DNA of 64,000 nt from the NCBI GenBank assembly GCA_022653675.1, contig JALCST010000009.1, positions 1 to 64,000 of the forward strand. Reading direction: 5' to 3'. The notes under the pieces are model-generated. The model saw nothing but the letters and a program-made list of their open reading frames with translations. It searched no databases and had not been told where the DNA came from. Both the position numbers and the translations under genes were made by a program. The stretch comes from Bacteroidales bacterium (GTDB lineage: Bacteria; Bacteroidota; Bacteroidia; Bacteroidales; UBA932). Of the stretch, positions 63,125 to 64,000 are shown piece after piece; the stretch's first letter is position 1, and each line of letters opens with the position of its first letter.

Positions 63125-64000
63125 TAGTCGAGATGTAGGGTATCAGCAGCATTGCCGTCTTGATCTGGCCGATTGCGTTGGGGTGGTCGTCGGCCCCGCG
63201 TTCCGTCTCGCTGTTACTGTATTCGGGCATTATGCAGGCGAAATGGAGGTTGTGCAGAAGCTCCGATTTGGAACCGTTGCCTTCATCGACTATGCGCCGT
63301 ATATATTCCAGGGCCGGGTCGATAATGTAGGTCGAGACACATAGGACGGGAACGTTTCCGTATGCTTTGCGGACTTGCCCGACGATGTCGAGGTAAGCTG
63401 AAGAGAATTGACGGTAATCCGGCCATGGCTTCGTCGAAAAATCGTTGGTTCCCAAATAGATGACAACTATGTCCGGACGAAAGTCATCGTTTTCGAAATT
63501 CCATTTCTCGTCTTTCCTGCCGTCGAAGGTCTGGCCGAACTCTTCCCGCATCGTATATTCGGATACTTTCTTATTGTAGCCGTAGTTACGCGCCGCCCCG
63601 ATGCCCGAGTGTGAGATCAGGACGTAATCGGCGTCGAAATATCTTGCGGTTACACATCCGAAGGCCTTGTCGCAATTTTCTGTCAGGTTGCTGAAATGTT
63701 CCTTGTTTGAAGCGGACTCGACGCCATAGCCGCAGGTAAGCGAATTGCCGATGAAAAGGATCCTGCGTTTTTCCGAGGGCAGTTCAGTCGGAATCAATGC
63801 TCCATCCTCCGCAAGCAATACCTTTTTCAAGGTGAATATTCCTTGGGAGCCTTCGGTGCGTTTTTGCAGTCTTATAGTGTGCCTTTGCCCGGAACAGGAA
63901 TCGGTATCATAGAGGCCGGCAGCATCGAAAAGGACCACAGTAGTGTCAGGAGCGAATTTCACTACTCCCGACTGAGTTCCGTCTATGAAAAGATTGAACC
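63093..64000 (-). CDS. SGNH/GDSL esterase, CE2-like (5' end beyond window)
   Basis: The frame runs open to the window edge (the residues before the internal GTG at 63962 read FNLFIDGTQSGVV), so the start is outside. At least 300 residues are visible. A beta-sandwich N-terminal part (LFDAAGLYDTDS) is followed by the SGNH hydrolase: nucleophile Ser in FIGNSLTCGYG, GxND block YLGTNDFS, and the DHPNAIGQ Asp-His. The layout with a small N-terminal sandwich matches CE2-type acetyl esterases that strip acetyl groups from polysaccharides. It is convergent with the phosphoesterase gene, with a 32-nt overlap. Confidence 0.85.
   Translation of the reverse strand, partial: FNLFIDGTQSGVVKFAPDTTVVLFDAAGLYDTDSCSGQRHTIRLQKRTEGSQGIFTLKKVLLAEDGALIPTELPSEKRRILFIGNSLTCGYGVESASNKEHFSNLTENCDKAFGCVTARYFDADYVLISHSGIGAARNYGYNKKVSEYTMREEFGQTFDGRKDEKWNFENDDFRPDIVVIYLGTNDFSTKPWPDYRQFSSAYLDIVGQVRKAYGNVPVLCVSTYIIDPALEYIRRIVDEGNGSKSELLHNLHFACIMPEYSNSETERGADDHPNAIGQIKTAMLLIPYISTITGWPVQPEP

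Overview
The window looks like a chromosome segment of a gut-type Bacteroidales bacterium. The evidence is a SusC/SusD pair, BACON and DUF5018 lipoproteins, DUF3857/transglutaminase proteins, DUF4143 ATPases, promoter -7 boxes of the TAnnTTTG type, and no Shine-Dalgarno usage. I cannot name the genus. No rRNA, tRNA or CRISPR array was seen.

Region 1 (1-5.1 kb) is a defence island edge. A truncated ISL3 transposase and degenerate 23-24 nt repeats are followed by two tandem minus-strand reverse transcriptases (474 and 716+ aa, both with YVDD). Just downstream lies a structured non-coding segment with an (AC)4 tract in a hairpin loop and a strong terminator. This matches the plan of a type 3 defence-associated RT system (DRT3: two RTs plus an ncRNA with an AC template). 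The second RT's natural ATG overlaps the first RT's stop but is thrown out of frame by an A9 run.

Region 2 (5.1-33 kb) is accessory. It holds three intact and one broken DUF4143-type ATPase, a toxin-antitoxin-SecB-like chaperone module, an AbiE-type toxin-antitoxin pair, L-lactate dehydrogenase, an IS256-family element with 8-bp target duplications, and a polysaccharide utilisation locus (SusC, SusD, GH5, agarase-like hydrolase). It also holds assorted small enzymes (ASCH, HEAT, DUF3795, SpoU methylase, UDG-like, esterase, MBL hydrolase) and a TetR/TauE pair. The region is studded with one family of REP/BIME-like elements: a 15-nt imperfect palindrome in pairs about 75 nt apart. They sit mostly directly 3' of stop codons, and in three genes they supply the C-terminal codons. 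The family is absent from 33-64 kb.

Region 3 (33-42.4 kb) starts with a G-rich and a polypurine tract. It then holds a Wza-Wzc-CpsB-like exopolysaccharide export/kinase/phosphatase operon without glycosyltransferases. A convergent three-gene operon follows (YopT-like cysteine peptidase, unknown protein, M6 metallopeptidase) beside a double-LytTR regulator, then a small membrane protein and a 27-aa lipoprotein.

Region 4 (42.4-64 kb) looks more stable. It has an AraC regulator divergent from an RND efflux operon, two DUF3857 proteins, glyA, a TrmH-type methylase, a large zinc metalloprotease, and a run of surface lipoproteins (DUF5018/propeller, BACON/propeller, phosphodiester glycosidase, calcineurin-like phosphoesterase) ending at an SGNH esterase cut by the window edge. 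The last group suggests processing of a phosphodiester-decorated glycan.
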